The translations under genes were made by a program, and so were the position numbers. The notes beneath the pieces were generated by a model. That model searched no databases. It had not been told where the DNA came from and saw only the letters and a program-made list of their open reading frames with translations. Shown in pieces: positions 53,633-61,858 of a DNA stretch of 64,000 nt; the stretch's first letter is position 1, and each line of letters starts with the position of its first letter. The stretch is from contig JAUCSE010000092.1 of the NCBI GenBank assembly GCA_030445275.1, positions 62,001 through 126,000 on the forward strand. The letters run 5' to 3'. Source of the stretch: Mucilaginibacter sp. (lineage in GTDB: Bacteria; Bacteroidota; Bacteroidia; Sphingobacteriales; Sphingobacteriaceae).

Positions 53633-54348
53633 ATCAACATTAATGCAGCCTGGTTGCCATTCCATTCTACGGCGCTTTCGGTATGGGCTATCCATTGATA
53701 ATTCAATCCACTTAAACCAAAAAACTCTTCAAAAGCTTTATATTCATATTCCCTGAAAAAGGGATAGTTATAAAGTTCATCAAATAGGATTACAGTCCCG
53801 GCAATCAGTTTAGCATGTTTATGCAAAGTGTTCAGCACCTCTATTGTCGAAGAATAAAGATCACAATCAATATGAATGAAAGCACACTTTGCCGAATAAA
53901 GCCTACAAAAACTATCCAGCGTTTCAGTAAACAACCCGGTAATAATTTCCGCGTTCTTTACTGCTAATACCGGAGCCACGCCATTTCTTGAATAGGTTGA
54001 CTTTTTATAGATCCTTTGTTCGCTTAAGGCCCAATCATCAGGTAAGCCGTGAAAGCTGTCAAAACCATAAATAATGTTTGCAGGCTTGTGTTCAGCTATA
54101 AACGACAAGGACTTTCCCGAACCTACTCCAAACTCCAGCCATAATCCGTCTACAGTAACGTTGTTTATGCAAAAGCTCAAATATTCCCAATAAGAATGGG
54201 CCGGATCTGCCAGTTCAGGCTCATGCGTATGCCGGTATCTTGATATTCGGCATTTCTCGCATCGGCATCCACCATCAGCTATATTATAACCTTCCTGAAA
54301 TTTCTTACTTAACTTTAAGTCTTCAATTATTTGCAAATCATGATTCAT
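53629..54348 (-). CDS. TylF-like SAM-dependent O-methyltransferase
   Basis: A 239-residue class I methyltransferase of the TylF/MycF sugar O-methyltransferase group. The SAM-binding motif is WLEFGVGSGKSLSF, and the metal site is shown by FIHIDCDLYSST and LFDELYNYP. The N-terminus carries an extra cysteine cluster, CRCEKC, that is not part of the usual fold and might bind zinc. The substrate is probably a sugar or small molecule. It lies tail-to-tail with the NTF2-like gene, overlapping by four bases. Confidence 0.8.
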   Translation of the reverse strand: MNHDLQIIEDLKLSKKFQEGYNIADGGCRCEKCRISRYRHTHEPELADPAHSYWEYLSFCINNVTVDGLWLEFGVGSGKSLSFIAEHKPANIIYGFDSFHGLPDDWALSEQRIYKKSTYSRNGVAPVLAVKNAEIITGLFTETLDSFCRLYSAKCAFIHIDCDLYSSTIEVLNTLHKHAKLIAGTVILFDELYNYPFFREYEYKAFEEFFGLSGLNYQWIAHTESAVEWNGNQAALMLI

Positions 54349-54409
54349 GGTGATTAATTATTGTTTCTCCAGATTTATCTCGCTAACAAAATTTTAATTT
54401 AAAGCATCC

Positions 54410-55888
54410 CTATTTCACACTTGCAGCAGGCCTCGTTCCCGTTCCTTTTTGATTGGTCAGGTCATCACCCAATTCCTGTCGGTATTTATCAGCAATAGCA
54501 CTCAGCTGCGTCACAATATCAGGGTGCAGCTCTTTTACGTCGAGCGTTTCACCCGGATCTGTACGCAGATCGTATAAAGCCAGCTTCACACTGTCGCTGG
54601 CATATTTTCCGGGCCAGCCATCTGCACCCATCATCGTTTTTTTATAGGTCTGCGAAATATTAGGAAGCACCAGTTTCCATTGACCTTTTCTTATTCCTTT
54701 TAAACTGTTGGTATCATAGTAATATGCAAATTCATCGCGCGGATTGGCATTGGGCTGCTGTGTTAGCAATGACCATATATCTACCCCATCAATCTTTTTG
54801 GCTGGCTTTTTTGTTTTGCAGATATCTACAATGGTAGGCATCAGATCTATTGTCGACGCCATATTATTGCATATCGTCCCTGCCTGAATTTTTCCGGGCC
54901 AGCGCATAATGCAGGGTACCCTTAGGCCTCCCTCCCATGCTGTACCTTTACCCTCCCGGAACCCGCCTGAATTACCGGCGTGGTTACCAAAAGTGAGCCA
55001 TGGGCCATTATCACTGGTAAATATGATTAAGGTGTTTTTTGTTAAGCCCTGCTGCTCTAAAGTACGCATCACCTCTCCCACCGACCAGTCGATCTCTTCC
55101 ATTACATCACCATACAAACCGGCGCCGCTTTTACCCTTGAATTTAACTGATGCCGCGATAGGCACATGTGGCATGGAATGGGCCAGATACAGAAAGAAGG
55201 GCTTGCTTTTGTTTTCTTTAATAAAGCGGCATGCCCGTTCTGTATACATAGTAGTCAATTGCGACTGATCGTCCAGTGTTTTTATCTCTTTAATCACCTT
55301 GTTACCATCATACAAAGGCAACGGCGGATATTTTGATTTCGGGTCGGCGGGATCAGTGACTGGTTTACCGTCATAATTAACCGCCCACATGTCATTAGAG
55401 TAAGGCAATCCCAAATACTCATCAAAGCCTTGTTGCAGTGGCAGATAAGGCTCTTTTTGCCCCAGGTGCCATTTGCCTACCATGCCTGTTTTATATCCTT
55501 TTGCCTTCAGTATTTCTGCAATCGTTTCTTCTTCCGGATTTAGCGCGATCGGGCTCCATGGCATAAATGCACCATGTATGCCTAAACGATTAGGATAACA
55601 ACCGGTAAGTAATGCAGCTCTTGATGCCGTGCACACCGCCTGCCCCACATAGAAATTAGTGAAACGCATGCCCTGTGCAGCCAATTTATTCAGATTGGGT
55701 GTATGATAAGGGAATCCGCCGTAACACTCCAAATCACCGTAACCCATATCATCCATTAAAACAATGATGATATTAGGGGAAGCTGCCGGCTTACCTTCAT
55801 CGGGGCCAGCTTTACGATAGCTTGTTAAAAATATGACTGCGATAAATAGAGTGACAACGTATTTGTATTGAAAAACGAGTTTTTTCAT
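54410..55888 (-). CDS. Arylsulfatase-family sulfatase
   Basis: A 492-residue sulfatase with an N-terminal signal or anchor (about residues 9-22) and the alkaline-phosphatase-like fold. Metal residues are in IVLMDDMGYGD (D46-D47), and the site that is converted to formylglycine is C86 in CTASRAALLTGCYPNR. The usual CxPxR is CTASR here, a known variant. It would remove sulfate from a sulfated sugar, presumably in the periplasm; it needs an anaerobic sulfatase-maturating enzyme or FGE elsewhere. No SusC/D pair is adjacent. Confidence 0.92.
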   Translation of the reverse strand: MKKLVFQYKYVVTLFIAVIFLTSYRKAGPDEGKPAASPNIIIVLMDDMGYGDLECYGGFPYHTPNLNKLAAQGMRFTNFYVGQAVCTASRAALLTGCYPNRLGIHGAFMPWSPIALNPEEETIAEILKAKGYKTGMVGKWHLGQKEPYLPLQQGFDEYLGLPYSNDMWAVNYDGKPVTDPADPKSKYPPLPLYDGNKVIKEIKTLDDQSQLTTMYTERACRFIKENKSKPFFLYLAHSMPHVPIAASVKFKGKSGAGLYGDVMEEIDWSVGEVMRTLEQQGLTKNTLIIFTSDNGPWLTFGNHAGNSGGFREGKGTAWEGGLRVPCIMRWPGKIQAGTICNNMASTIDLMPTIVDICKTKKPAKKIDGVDIWSLLTQQPNANPRDEFAYYYDTNSLKGIRKGQWKLVLPNISQTYKKTMMGADGWPGKYASDSVKLALYDLRTDPGETLDVKELHPDIVTQLSAIADKYRQELGDDLTNQKGTGTRPAASVK

Positions 55889-55916
55889 GGGTATTGAATA
55901 ATTTCTTTTAAGATTA

Positions 55917-56525
55917 TCAATTTCTTTTAAAACTGCAAAAAAGAAAATTCTGCATAGTATTAAACGGCGTTTTATGATCCTCTGTCAGGCATTGAATTTT
56001 CTGAAAATCATTCATAAACTGATTGTTTAAACTTTCCTCAGAATATTGCTGAATAGTAAGGCCACTACACTTTTGAGGTCCGCCAGTAGAAAATGTTCCG
56101 ATTACCATATAGCCTTTAACATTCGCTTTAACAATTTCCTTATAGCTCTTAATTTGTTCGGCTGTGGTTAAAAAATGGAATGTCGCCCGGTCATGCCACA
56201 CATCATATGACACGGCTGGTTTAAATTCAGTAATGTCCGAAACTATCCATTGTACCTGATCGGCCTTATCGCCAAGACGTTTCTTAGCTCTTTCTAATGA
56301 TACTGATGAAATATCCAATACGGTGATATGCTGATAGCCATTTTCAAGTAAATAATCCACCAGCTTGCTGTCGCCCCCACCAATGTCAATAATACTGGCC
56401 GATTTGGGGAGATTAAAACCATTTATAAAGTTCAATGAGGTTTGCGGAACTTCTTGTGTCCAGCTTACCTCATCGGGCGATTTTGTGGCATATACATTTT
56501 CCCAATGCAGTTTTTTATCAGGCAT
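55917..56525 (-). CDS. Class I SAM-dependent methyltransferase
   Basis: A 202-residue enzyme with the SAM-binding motif SIIDIGGGDSKLVDYLLENG, then the second motif ITVLDISSVSLERAKKRL and an Asp near VQWIVSDITEF. The start LHWENVYATKSPDEVSWTQ is typical of a small family of uncharacterised methyltransferases in Bacteroidota and cyanobacteria, related to thiopurine-methyltransferase-like proteins. It lies 28 bases upstream of the sulfatase on the same strand, so it may be co-transcribed. Confidence 0.85.
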   Translation of the reverse strand: MPDKKLHWENVYATKSPDEVSWTQEVPQTSLNFINGFNLPKSASIIDIGGGDSKLVDYLLENGYQHITVLDISSVSLERAKKRLGDKADQVQWIVSDITEFKPAVSYDVWHDRATFHFLTTAEQIKSYKEIVKANVKGYMVIGTFSTGGPQKCSGLTIQQYSEESLNNQFMNDFQKIQCLTEDHKTPFNTMQNFLFCSFKRN

Positions 56526-56627
56526 ATTTTCTAAGTAAAATCTAAAATAACCATTCCGAATAAGAAATTAACCTTTTGGAATAATTGAAAAAAAATTCAG
56601 ACATTTAGTGAACATACCTAAACTAAT

Positions 56628-57242
56628 ATGCCTATGAAATTATCACCTGTCTTCTCCCTCATTGTCATTTCCTTTTTTCTGGTTACAACTGCTTTTGGAC
56701 AAGACAATAAGCCTGTAAAGGATTATTTAAATGTAAAAGGCCCAATTATTTTTAACAATATCTCTTATAACTTATCCTGGACCTCCCACCCTGCCGACAA
56801 CTTTTATAAACAAGAATATATTGTAAAGGGTGATAATCCCGATAAATTTAAAACAATGATTATGCTTGATGTTATTACGGGTGATACAAAAATGGAAGAT
56901 ATTGTTTCGAAAAAAGTTTTAGAATTAAAAAAACTAAAGGAAAGCAACCCGGTTATCAATTATCAGCTTTTTGAAAAAAATAAAGAGGTTATGCTTGATT
57001 TTTTGATAAGCGCAAATTCCCCGGATGGGAAAACAGTCAATATTGTAGAACGGAATGTTTATAAATACAAGAAGGTTATCGGCAAATCGGGCCAAAAAGG
57101 GGTGATTTTGTTTGGCGTAAGTATGCGAAGTTATGGCAATGATGTCAGCAATTTTTTGACGGCTTTAAACACTAATAAATTAGACTTGCTCAACCAGGTT
57201 GGGAAATACCATATCCCTGAAATAACGCTGCCAGGCAAGTAA
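56628..57242 (+). CDS. Secreted hypothetical protein
   Basis: A 204-residue protein with a signal peptide (MKLSPVFSLIVISFFLVTTAFGQ; ATG at 56628 or two codons later at 56634). The mature part is soluble and strand-rich, without a recognised family. It leads a run of three same-strand genes with gaps of 42 and 9 bases: itself, the SUKH-like protein and a membrane protein. Confidence 0.65.
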   Translation: MPMKLSPVFSLIVISFFLVTTAFGQDNKPVKDYLNVKGPIIFNNISYNLSWTSHPADNFYKQEYIVKGDNPDKFKTMIMLDVITGDTKMEDIVSKKVLELKKLKESNPVINYQLFEKNKEVMLDFLISANSPDGKTVNIVERNVYKYKKVIGKSGQKGVILFGVSMRSYGNDVSNFLTALNTNKLDLLNQVGKYHIPEITLPGK

Positions 57243-57284
57243 ATTATTGAAGAAAACAAGGCGTTAATTACAGATCAGTAAAAA

Positions 57285-57935
57285 ATGGAAAAAGACCCAT
57301 ATAAACAAGCTGCAAAGGAATTGAATCTGACTGCTGAGCAAGCCAAACAGATGGAAGATCAGCTTAAAACCGCGCAGGAAAAATTCAAAACTGAGGCACA
57401 ACAATTCGCCCAGCTATTTAACAGGCAGACACTAGGGACTGCTTTTCAATACCTGCTCTATTTCCAGACACTTGCATCCAACTATGCCCAGGAATTTTAT
57501 TTGTATCAATGCGATAAAACTGCGTTAAAAACTTTTTCTGATAATGAAGAGTTTTTAAATAACTTATTGCCTTTTGCTAATGCAAATGGCACCGGTTCTA
57601 TTTACTGTATATGGGATAATGGAATTAGTGAAAACTTAGATGAGATGCCCATTGTTGTATTAGGCGATGAAGGTGGCTTGCACATAGTAACAGAAAACCT
57701 ATTGCAACTCATGCAGATTTTAACACTTGACTCAGAAATTGGCGTTGATTGGAATGGTGTCAGTTTTTATACTGATTGCCCGGGCGGAAGTGAACATAAC
57801 CAGGGTTATAGAGCTTTTATTAAAACCCAGTTTGGTTTAGATCCGGTTGAAGATCCTGGTTTAGTAATTCAAACCGCTCAAAAGAAATACAAAACATCAT
57901 TTGATGAATGGTGCAGCAAATTTTACACCGTATAA
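57285..57935 (+). CDS. Possible SUKH (SMI1/KNR4)-like protein
   Basis: A 216-residue cytoplasmic protein. The first 45 residues form a charged helix likely to be a coiled coil (YKQAAKELNLTAEQAKQMEDQLKTAQEKFKTEAQQF). The middle reads GTGSIYCIWDNGISENLDEMPIVVLGDEGGLHIVTENLLQLMQIL, similar in pattern to SUKH/SMI1-KNR4 proteins, many of which are immunity proteins against secreted toxins. No toxin gene is seen in the window, so the immunity role is only a possibility. It is 9 bases upstream of the next gene. Confidence 0.5.
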   Translation: MEKDPYKQAAKELNLTAEQAKQMEDQLKTAQEKFKTEAQQFAQLFNRQTLGTAFQYLLYFQTLASNYAQEFYLYQCDKTALKTFSDNEEFLNNLLPFANANGTGSIYCIWDNGISENLDEMPIVVLGDEGGLHIVTENLLQLMQILTLDSEIGVDWNGVSFYTDCPGGSEHNQGYRAFIKTQFGLDPVEDPGLVIQTAQKKYKTSFDEWCSKFYTV

Positions 57936-57944
57936 TATAAAAAT

Positions 57945-58925
57945 ATGATGGCAAAAACCTATTGGATTAACGAACCTTATACCTTAACTATTTACCCGGT
58001 AAGGGTTCTCCGCTTATTAAGCATAGTTTATTTTATCGGATTTACAGCCCTGGGTATTTATCTTTATATGAGCAAGGTAATGGACAGCACATATTTGCTA
58101 TTAATTTTCGAGGGCCTCATCGTATTTATCTGCTTAATTCTCTTTGGTATTGGCGAACGCAAAGTGATTTTTGATGGCAGTAATCAACAGATGTACACTA
58201 AAATGTTTGGATTAACTACCAGCTCCACCCCTTTTGATCAGATTGCTGCTGTAACACCCTATCAGGTTATGGGCGCTACAAGTTACCGGGTTTTCACCAA
58301 AAAGAACAGGCATGGAAAAGGAATACCTATATCAGGTGGCTATACTAAACAAACTAATGCAAACCTGATTGACTACCAACAAGAGGTTTTGCCAAGGCTC
58401 AATGAACTGGTATTCGCAAGTCGCCCCCCAGAAGTTAAACAGGCCATTTATGAGTTCCGGTTTTTTAAGGAAGAAGGCGGTGTTTATACGATAACTAAAA
58501 ATAAAATAGGTGGTTTGGTGATTGGCATTTTACTATGCGCTTTAACCATATATGCATTGTTTCATCCTGAATTTATGAGTGATGAAGTGAGTTATAAAAG
58601 AATATTGGTTACTTATTTCCCACTACTGATAGGTTTGGTCCTGATCGGCGCATGTTTCACCTCCACTAGTTTTGACAAAAACAGACGTCAGATCATTGTC
58701 TCCTATCCTGGTGGTATTATCCGGAAAGAGTACTCTTTTGATGACTTCATCCGTTTTCAAATCGTCCGTAAAAGCACCAACTTCGTTTATTCCGGAACAG
58801 AGGTAAAAGCCTTACTAAACATTCCTAATAAAGGTAAGACCCGTGAACTATTCCTCAGGAACTTCACCGGCACTAAAAAAATAGAACGCTTTATTGATGA
58901 AGCCAGCACCATACTTGGCATTTGA
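57945..58925 (+). CDS. Hypothetical membrane protein with four spans
   Basis: A 326-residue protein with two spans near the N-terminus (VLRLLSIVYFIGFTALGIYLYM and LLLIFEGLIVFICLILFGIG) and two later (about residues 187-240: GLVIGILLCALTIYALF and ILVTYFPLLIGLVLIGACF), each pair followed by a similar soluble part (KVIFDGSNQQMYTKMFG... and TSFDKNRRQIIVSYPGG). It therefore looks like an internal duplication of a two-span plus beta-domain unit. No family is recognised. It closely follows the SUKH-like gene. Confidence 0.65.
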   Translation: MMAKTYWINEPYTLTIYPVRVLRLLSIVYFIGFTALGIYLYMSKVMDSTYLLLIFEGLIVFICLILFGIGERKVIFDGSNQQMYTKMFGLTTSSTPFDQIAAVTPYQVMGATSYRVFTKKNRHGKGIPISGGYTKQTNANLIDYQQEVLPRLNELVFASRPPEVKQAIYEFRFFKEEGGVYTITKNKIGGLVIGILLCALTIYALFHPEFMSDEVSYKRILVTYFPLLIGLVLIGACFTSTSFDKNRRQIIVSYPGGIIRKEYSFDDFIRFQIVRKSTNFVYSGTEVKALLNIPNKGKTRELFLRNFTGTKKIERFIDEASTILGI

Positions 58926-58949
58926 TATTCAAATTTTAAAAAGACATTA

Positions 58950-59795
58950 TTAGTTTGCAATAACGCTCTTATCCATCATTAGTTCATACAGTTTTTCATT
59001 GATCTGAGCAGTTATGCTTCCGGGTTGCCCATTACCTATTTGATTGCCATTAATAGCAATTACGGGATATGCATTTTTAGTTGAGCTGGTTATAAATGCT
59101 TCTTTTGCCTGTTCAAGTTCGCTCAAACTAATGTATCGTTCTATAATACTATAATTTTCAATGCTTAGCTTTAATACCTTACTGCGTATAATTCCGCTTA
59201 AAATATTGTCTTTAGGGGTAATGATCTCCTTATCTGTTACTATGAAAAAGTTAGCTCTGGGGCATTCACCAATCTGATTGTTGTTATGATATAAAACCTC
59301 ATCCGCGTTATTCTCCGCAATAAAGGGCCGAAGTCTTATAGCCTGCAGATAATCTATAGTTTTTACGGTTGGTAATTGCCTTTGGTGGTTATATGTTACC
59401 AGTTTCATGCCTTTTAAATTGGTACGATCTTCCATGGTAAAGGCATCCTGAGTGATGATTAAATTGGGTTTATGTAGGGTAAATCCATCATCCGCGTACC
59501 CTCCTGTCAGAATGATTTTAATAGCAGAATTTGGTAAATTGTTTTTTTGCATCAGTTCATGGATAGCCAGTTTTAATGCTGATCTGTCCATATCCATACT
59601 TAAGTTCATTTCTTCTGCTGACCTATAAAACCGGTTTAAATGATCATCAAGAAATATTGGCCTGTTATCAATGACCTTTAAAAAATCAAATATCCCATAC
59701 CCTCTTTGGATACTCAAATCGTTGATTCCCAATGCTCCTTGTGTTTTCAACAGGATCTCGTTGTTTATTGATATGTAGGTGGAGTTGTTTTCCAT
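58950..59795 (-). CDS. Class IV aminotransferase (D-alanine or branched-chain type)
   Basis: A 281-residue PLP enzyme of fold type IV. The N-terminal RGYGIFDFLKVIDNRPIFLDDHLNRFYRSAEEM is the family signature, the PLP lysine is in TVKTIDYLQAIR, and a cofactor Glu follows in ADEVLYHNNNQIGECPRANFFIV. The family includes D-amino-acid transaminase, branched-chain aminotransferase and aminodeoxychorismate lyase; I cannot choose from sequence. A D-amino-acid role would fit with wall genes nearby, but this is speculation. Confidence 0.85.
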   Translation of the reverse strand: MENNSTYISINNEILLKTQGALGINDLSIQRGYGIFDFLKVIDNRPIFLDDHLNRFYRSAEEMNLSMDMDRSALKLAIHELMQKNNLPNSAIKIILTGGYADDGFTLHKPNLIITQDAFTMEDRTNLKGMKLVTYNHQRQLPTVKTIDYLQAIRLRPFIAENNADEVLYHNNNQIGECPRANFFIVTDKEIITPKDNILSGIIRSKVLKLSIENYSIIERYISLSELEQAKEAFITSSTKNAYPVIAINGNQIGNGQPGSITAQINEKLYELMMDKSVIAN

Positions 59796-59925
59796 TTTAT
59801 GATTTATTACATCCCAATTATAGGGTTTATTTAACCCGTTCTTGATTTTGTAAATCTACTGTTATGCTTACTTATTATCAAAAATGTAAGCAGTAAAACT
59901 ATTTTAGTTACCTGGCTTTTATTCA

Positions 59926-59965
59926 ATAACTGACAAATGAGTTGTATAACTGAAAAATAAGTTAT
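59926..59965. promoter_or_regulatory. Two tandem 20-base dyad repeats, candidate BlaI operators
   Basis: ATAACTGACAAATGAGTTGT and ATAACTGAAAAATAAGTTAT lie back to back, differing at four positions. Each is dyad-symmetric; within the second, GTATAACT (59944-59951) and AGTTATAC (59960-59967) are perfect inverted arms. They lie 10 to 50 bases before the repressor start and overlap a TACTTTCG near-consensus -7 box (59964-59971), so they could block its transcription. Confidence 0.65.
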
Positions 59966-59975
59966 ACTTTCGATT

Positions 59976-60338
59976 ATGGAAGAATTAACCAAAACCGAAG
60001 AACGGATTATGCAGGTTTTATGGACTTTAAAATCTGCCTTTGTTAAGGATATCATTGAAAACCTGCCTGATGACCCTAAGCCACCTTATAATACTATATC
60101 ATCAGTAGTGCGCCTCCTTGAAAATAAAAACTACGTTGGGTACAAAGCTTATGGTAAAACGCATGAATACTTCCCACTCATCAGCAAATCCGCTTACCGT
60201 AAACACTCGTTTACCAAGCTTTTCACCAACTACTTTGATGGATCGGCCGAGTCATTGTTATCCTTTATGGTTAAGGAAGATACCCTTAAACAGGATGATA
60301 TAGAGAGTATTAAGGAATTTATTAATAAACAAAAGTAA
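59976..60338 (+). CDS. BlaI/MecI/CopY-family repressor
   Basis: A 120-residue dimeric winged-helix repressor: LTKTEERIMQVLWTLKSAFVKDIIENL is the DNA-binding half, with YNTISSVVRLLENKNYV as the recognition helix, and the C-terminal helices dimerise. In classical systems, an M56 protease cleaves it or triggers its cleavage on a cell-wall signal. It ends 5 bases before the M56 gene. Tandem dyads upstream suggest autoregulation. Confidence 0.93.
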   Translation: MEELTKTEERIMQVLWTLKSAFVKDIIENLPDDPKPPYNTISSVVRLLENKNYVGYKAYGKTHEYFPLISKSAYRKHSFTKLFTNYFDGSAESLLSFMVKEDTLKQDDIESIKEFINKQK

Positions 60339-60343
60339 GTAGT

Positions 60344-61801
60344 ATGGAGCTGTTTCCCTTCTTCTTTAAAGTTGTTGCTTGTTCGGCTGTGTTTTACCTT
60401 CTTTACTATTTTCTGTTTAGTAAGCTCACCTTTTTTGCCTGGAATAGGTGGTATTTATTGTTTACACTCCTGGCAAGCCTGATCATCCCGGTGATGCATT
60501 TTCAGGTGGAACAACAATTACCGTTACATACATCAATACCTGTCCAAATTAGTGCATTATCGGGCATAAATGAGGCAGAAAACGACGTAAAAGTGTTCCA
60601 TAAGGCCACAAATCACATCGATTTTGGGCATATAATCACATTATTTTACCTTTTTATTGCTGGTTTAATGCTGTTTAGAGTGCTAATTGGCGTTATTACT
60701 ATACTATATAAAGCAATCAAAAAAGGACAAAAAGCCGATGGCTATTTTTTAATTACCAATGCATCAAAAAGTAATTCCTCCTTTTTTAATCTCCTGTTTT
60801 TAAAGGACGATAAAATAGATGCCTACGAAAAAGAACAAGTACTGGCACATGAACTTCAACATGTACAACTCTGGCACTCTGTTGATAAATTATTCGTGGA
60901 AATACTAAAAGCATTCTTTTGGTTCAATCCATTTATATACATGATAGCCAACGAACTCCAGCAGGTGCATGAATTTGAGGTGGACAGACGACTTTCAAAT
61001 AATTATAAATCAATTGATTATGCTAATTTATTACTTAAATTATCATCCCCGGTTATTGGTTCAGGCCTTATCAACCAGTTTAGCGCTTATAGTGTAAAAA
61101 GTCGTATTCAGATGTTGTTTAAAAAACATTCGTCTGCAGGTAAAAAGCTAAGATATGTTTTGGTGCTCCCCCTAGTGACCATGATGGGCTATCAGTTTTC
61201 TGTAGAAAAATCATATGCCAGTATGAATACAGACCGCAACTTTGTACTGATATTGGATGCCGGCCATGGTGGTAAAAATGCTGGTGCGGTTTGTGGTAAA
61301 AATTACCTGGAAAAGGATATTACGCTTGCCTTAACCCGTCAAATTAAAGCCGTTGCCGAAAAAAGGGGCATACATACCCTGCTAACCCGAAACAGTGATG
61401 CGGATGTACTTTTTAGAAACAGGGTATCCCACAATGGTGATGTTTTTGCCTCGATACACGTTAACGCGGCACCGGCAGGGCCATTACAGCAACAGTCAAA
61501 TGGCATCGAGGTTAGTGATAATCCATTCGGTAAAAGTCCGGTGTTATCGGCTCAAATAGCTGACCAGCTTAAAAACAGCTTCAGGCAATTAAGGGGTATC
61601 AATACCAACGACAGTACTTTTACCAACCCGGGTGTCTATGTATTAAGAGAAAACAAGTTACCGGCTGTCGTAATTGAATTTGGGTATGCCACCAACCCTA
61701 ACGATCTGAATTACATATTGGACGAACGTAAGCGTTATGAACTGGCCGAAAAGTTTGTGGATGCTATTATAGCGTATAAAAACAATAAAAAATCACTATA
61801 A
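60344..61801 (+). CDS. BlaR1-like M56 metalloprotease fused to N-acetylmuramoyl-L-alanine amidase
   Basis: A 485-residue fusion. The N-terminal half is the M56 membrane protease: spans at about residues 6-25, 35-52 and 90-120, the zinc site H169-E170-L-Q-H173 and a distal E210/E212 (HEFEVDRR), and a fourth span near 268-288. The C-terminal half (from about residue 300) is an Amidase_3 domain with all four zinc/catalytic residues visible: H308 (DAGHGG), E323 (YLEKDI), H372 (SIHVNA) and E445 (VIEFGY). In BlaR1 this position holds a penicillin-binding sensor. Topology puts the amidase in the periplasm. It might cleave or bind peptidoglycan and signal to the protease (inference). It is directly downstream of the BlaI gene. 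Confidence 0.92.
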   Translation: MELFPFFFKVVACSAVFYLLYYFLFSKLTFFAWNRWYLLFTLLASLIIPVMHFQVEQQLPLHTSIPVQISALSGINEAENDVKVFHKATNHIDFGHIITLFYLFIAGLMLFRVLIGVITILYKAIKKGQKADGYFLITNASKSNSSFFNLLFLKDDKIDAYEKEQVLAHELQHVQLWHSVDKLFVEILKAFFWFNPFIYMIANELQQVHEFEVDRRLSNNYKSIDYANLLLKLSSPVIGSGLINQFSAYSVKSRIQMLFKKHSSAGKKLRYVLVLPLVTMMGYQFSVEKSYASMNTDRNFVLILDAGHGGKNAGAVCGKNYLEKDITLALTRQIKAVAEKRGIHTLLTRNSDADVLFRNRVSHNGDVFASIHVNAAPAGPLQQQSNGIEVSDNPFGKSPVLSAQIADQLKNSFRQLRGINTNDSTFTNPGVYVLRENKLPAVVIEFGYATNPNDLNYILDERKRYELAEKFVDAIIAYKNNKKSL

Positions 61802-61858
61802 CAATTTAATCAGGACTTAACGAAAAGCCCCTCCCTCACCATCATTTAACAAAAATTT

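Noticed and set aside
59976..61801. A classical beta-lactam resistance (BlaI-BlaR1) system
   Set aside because: The sensor is an amidase rather than a penicillin-binding domain, and no beta-lactamase or PBP2a gene is present nearby.
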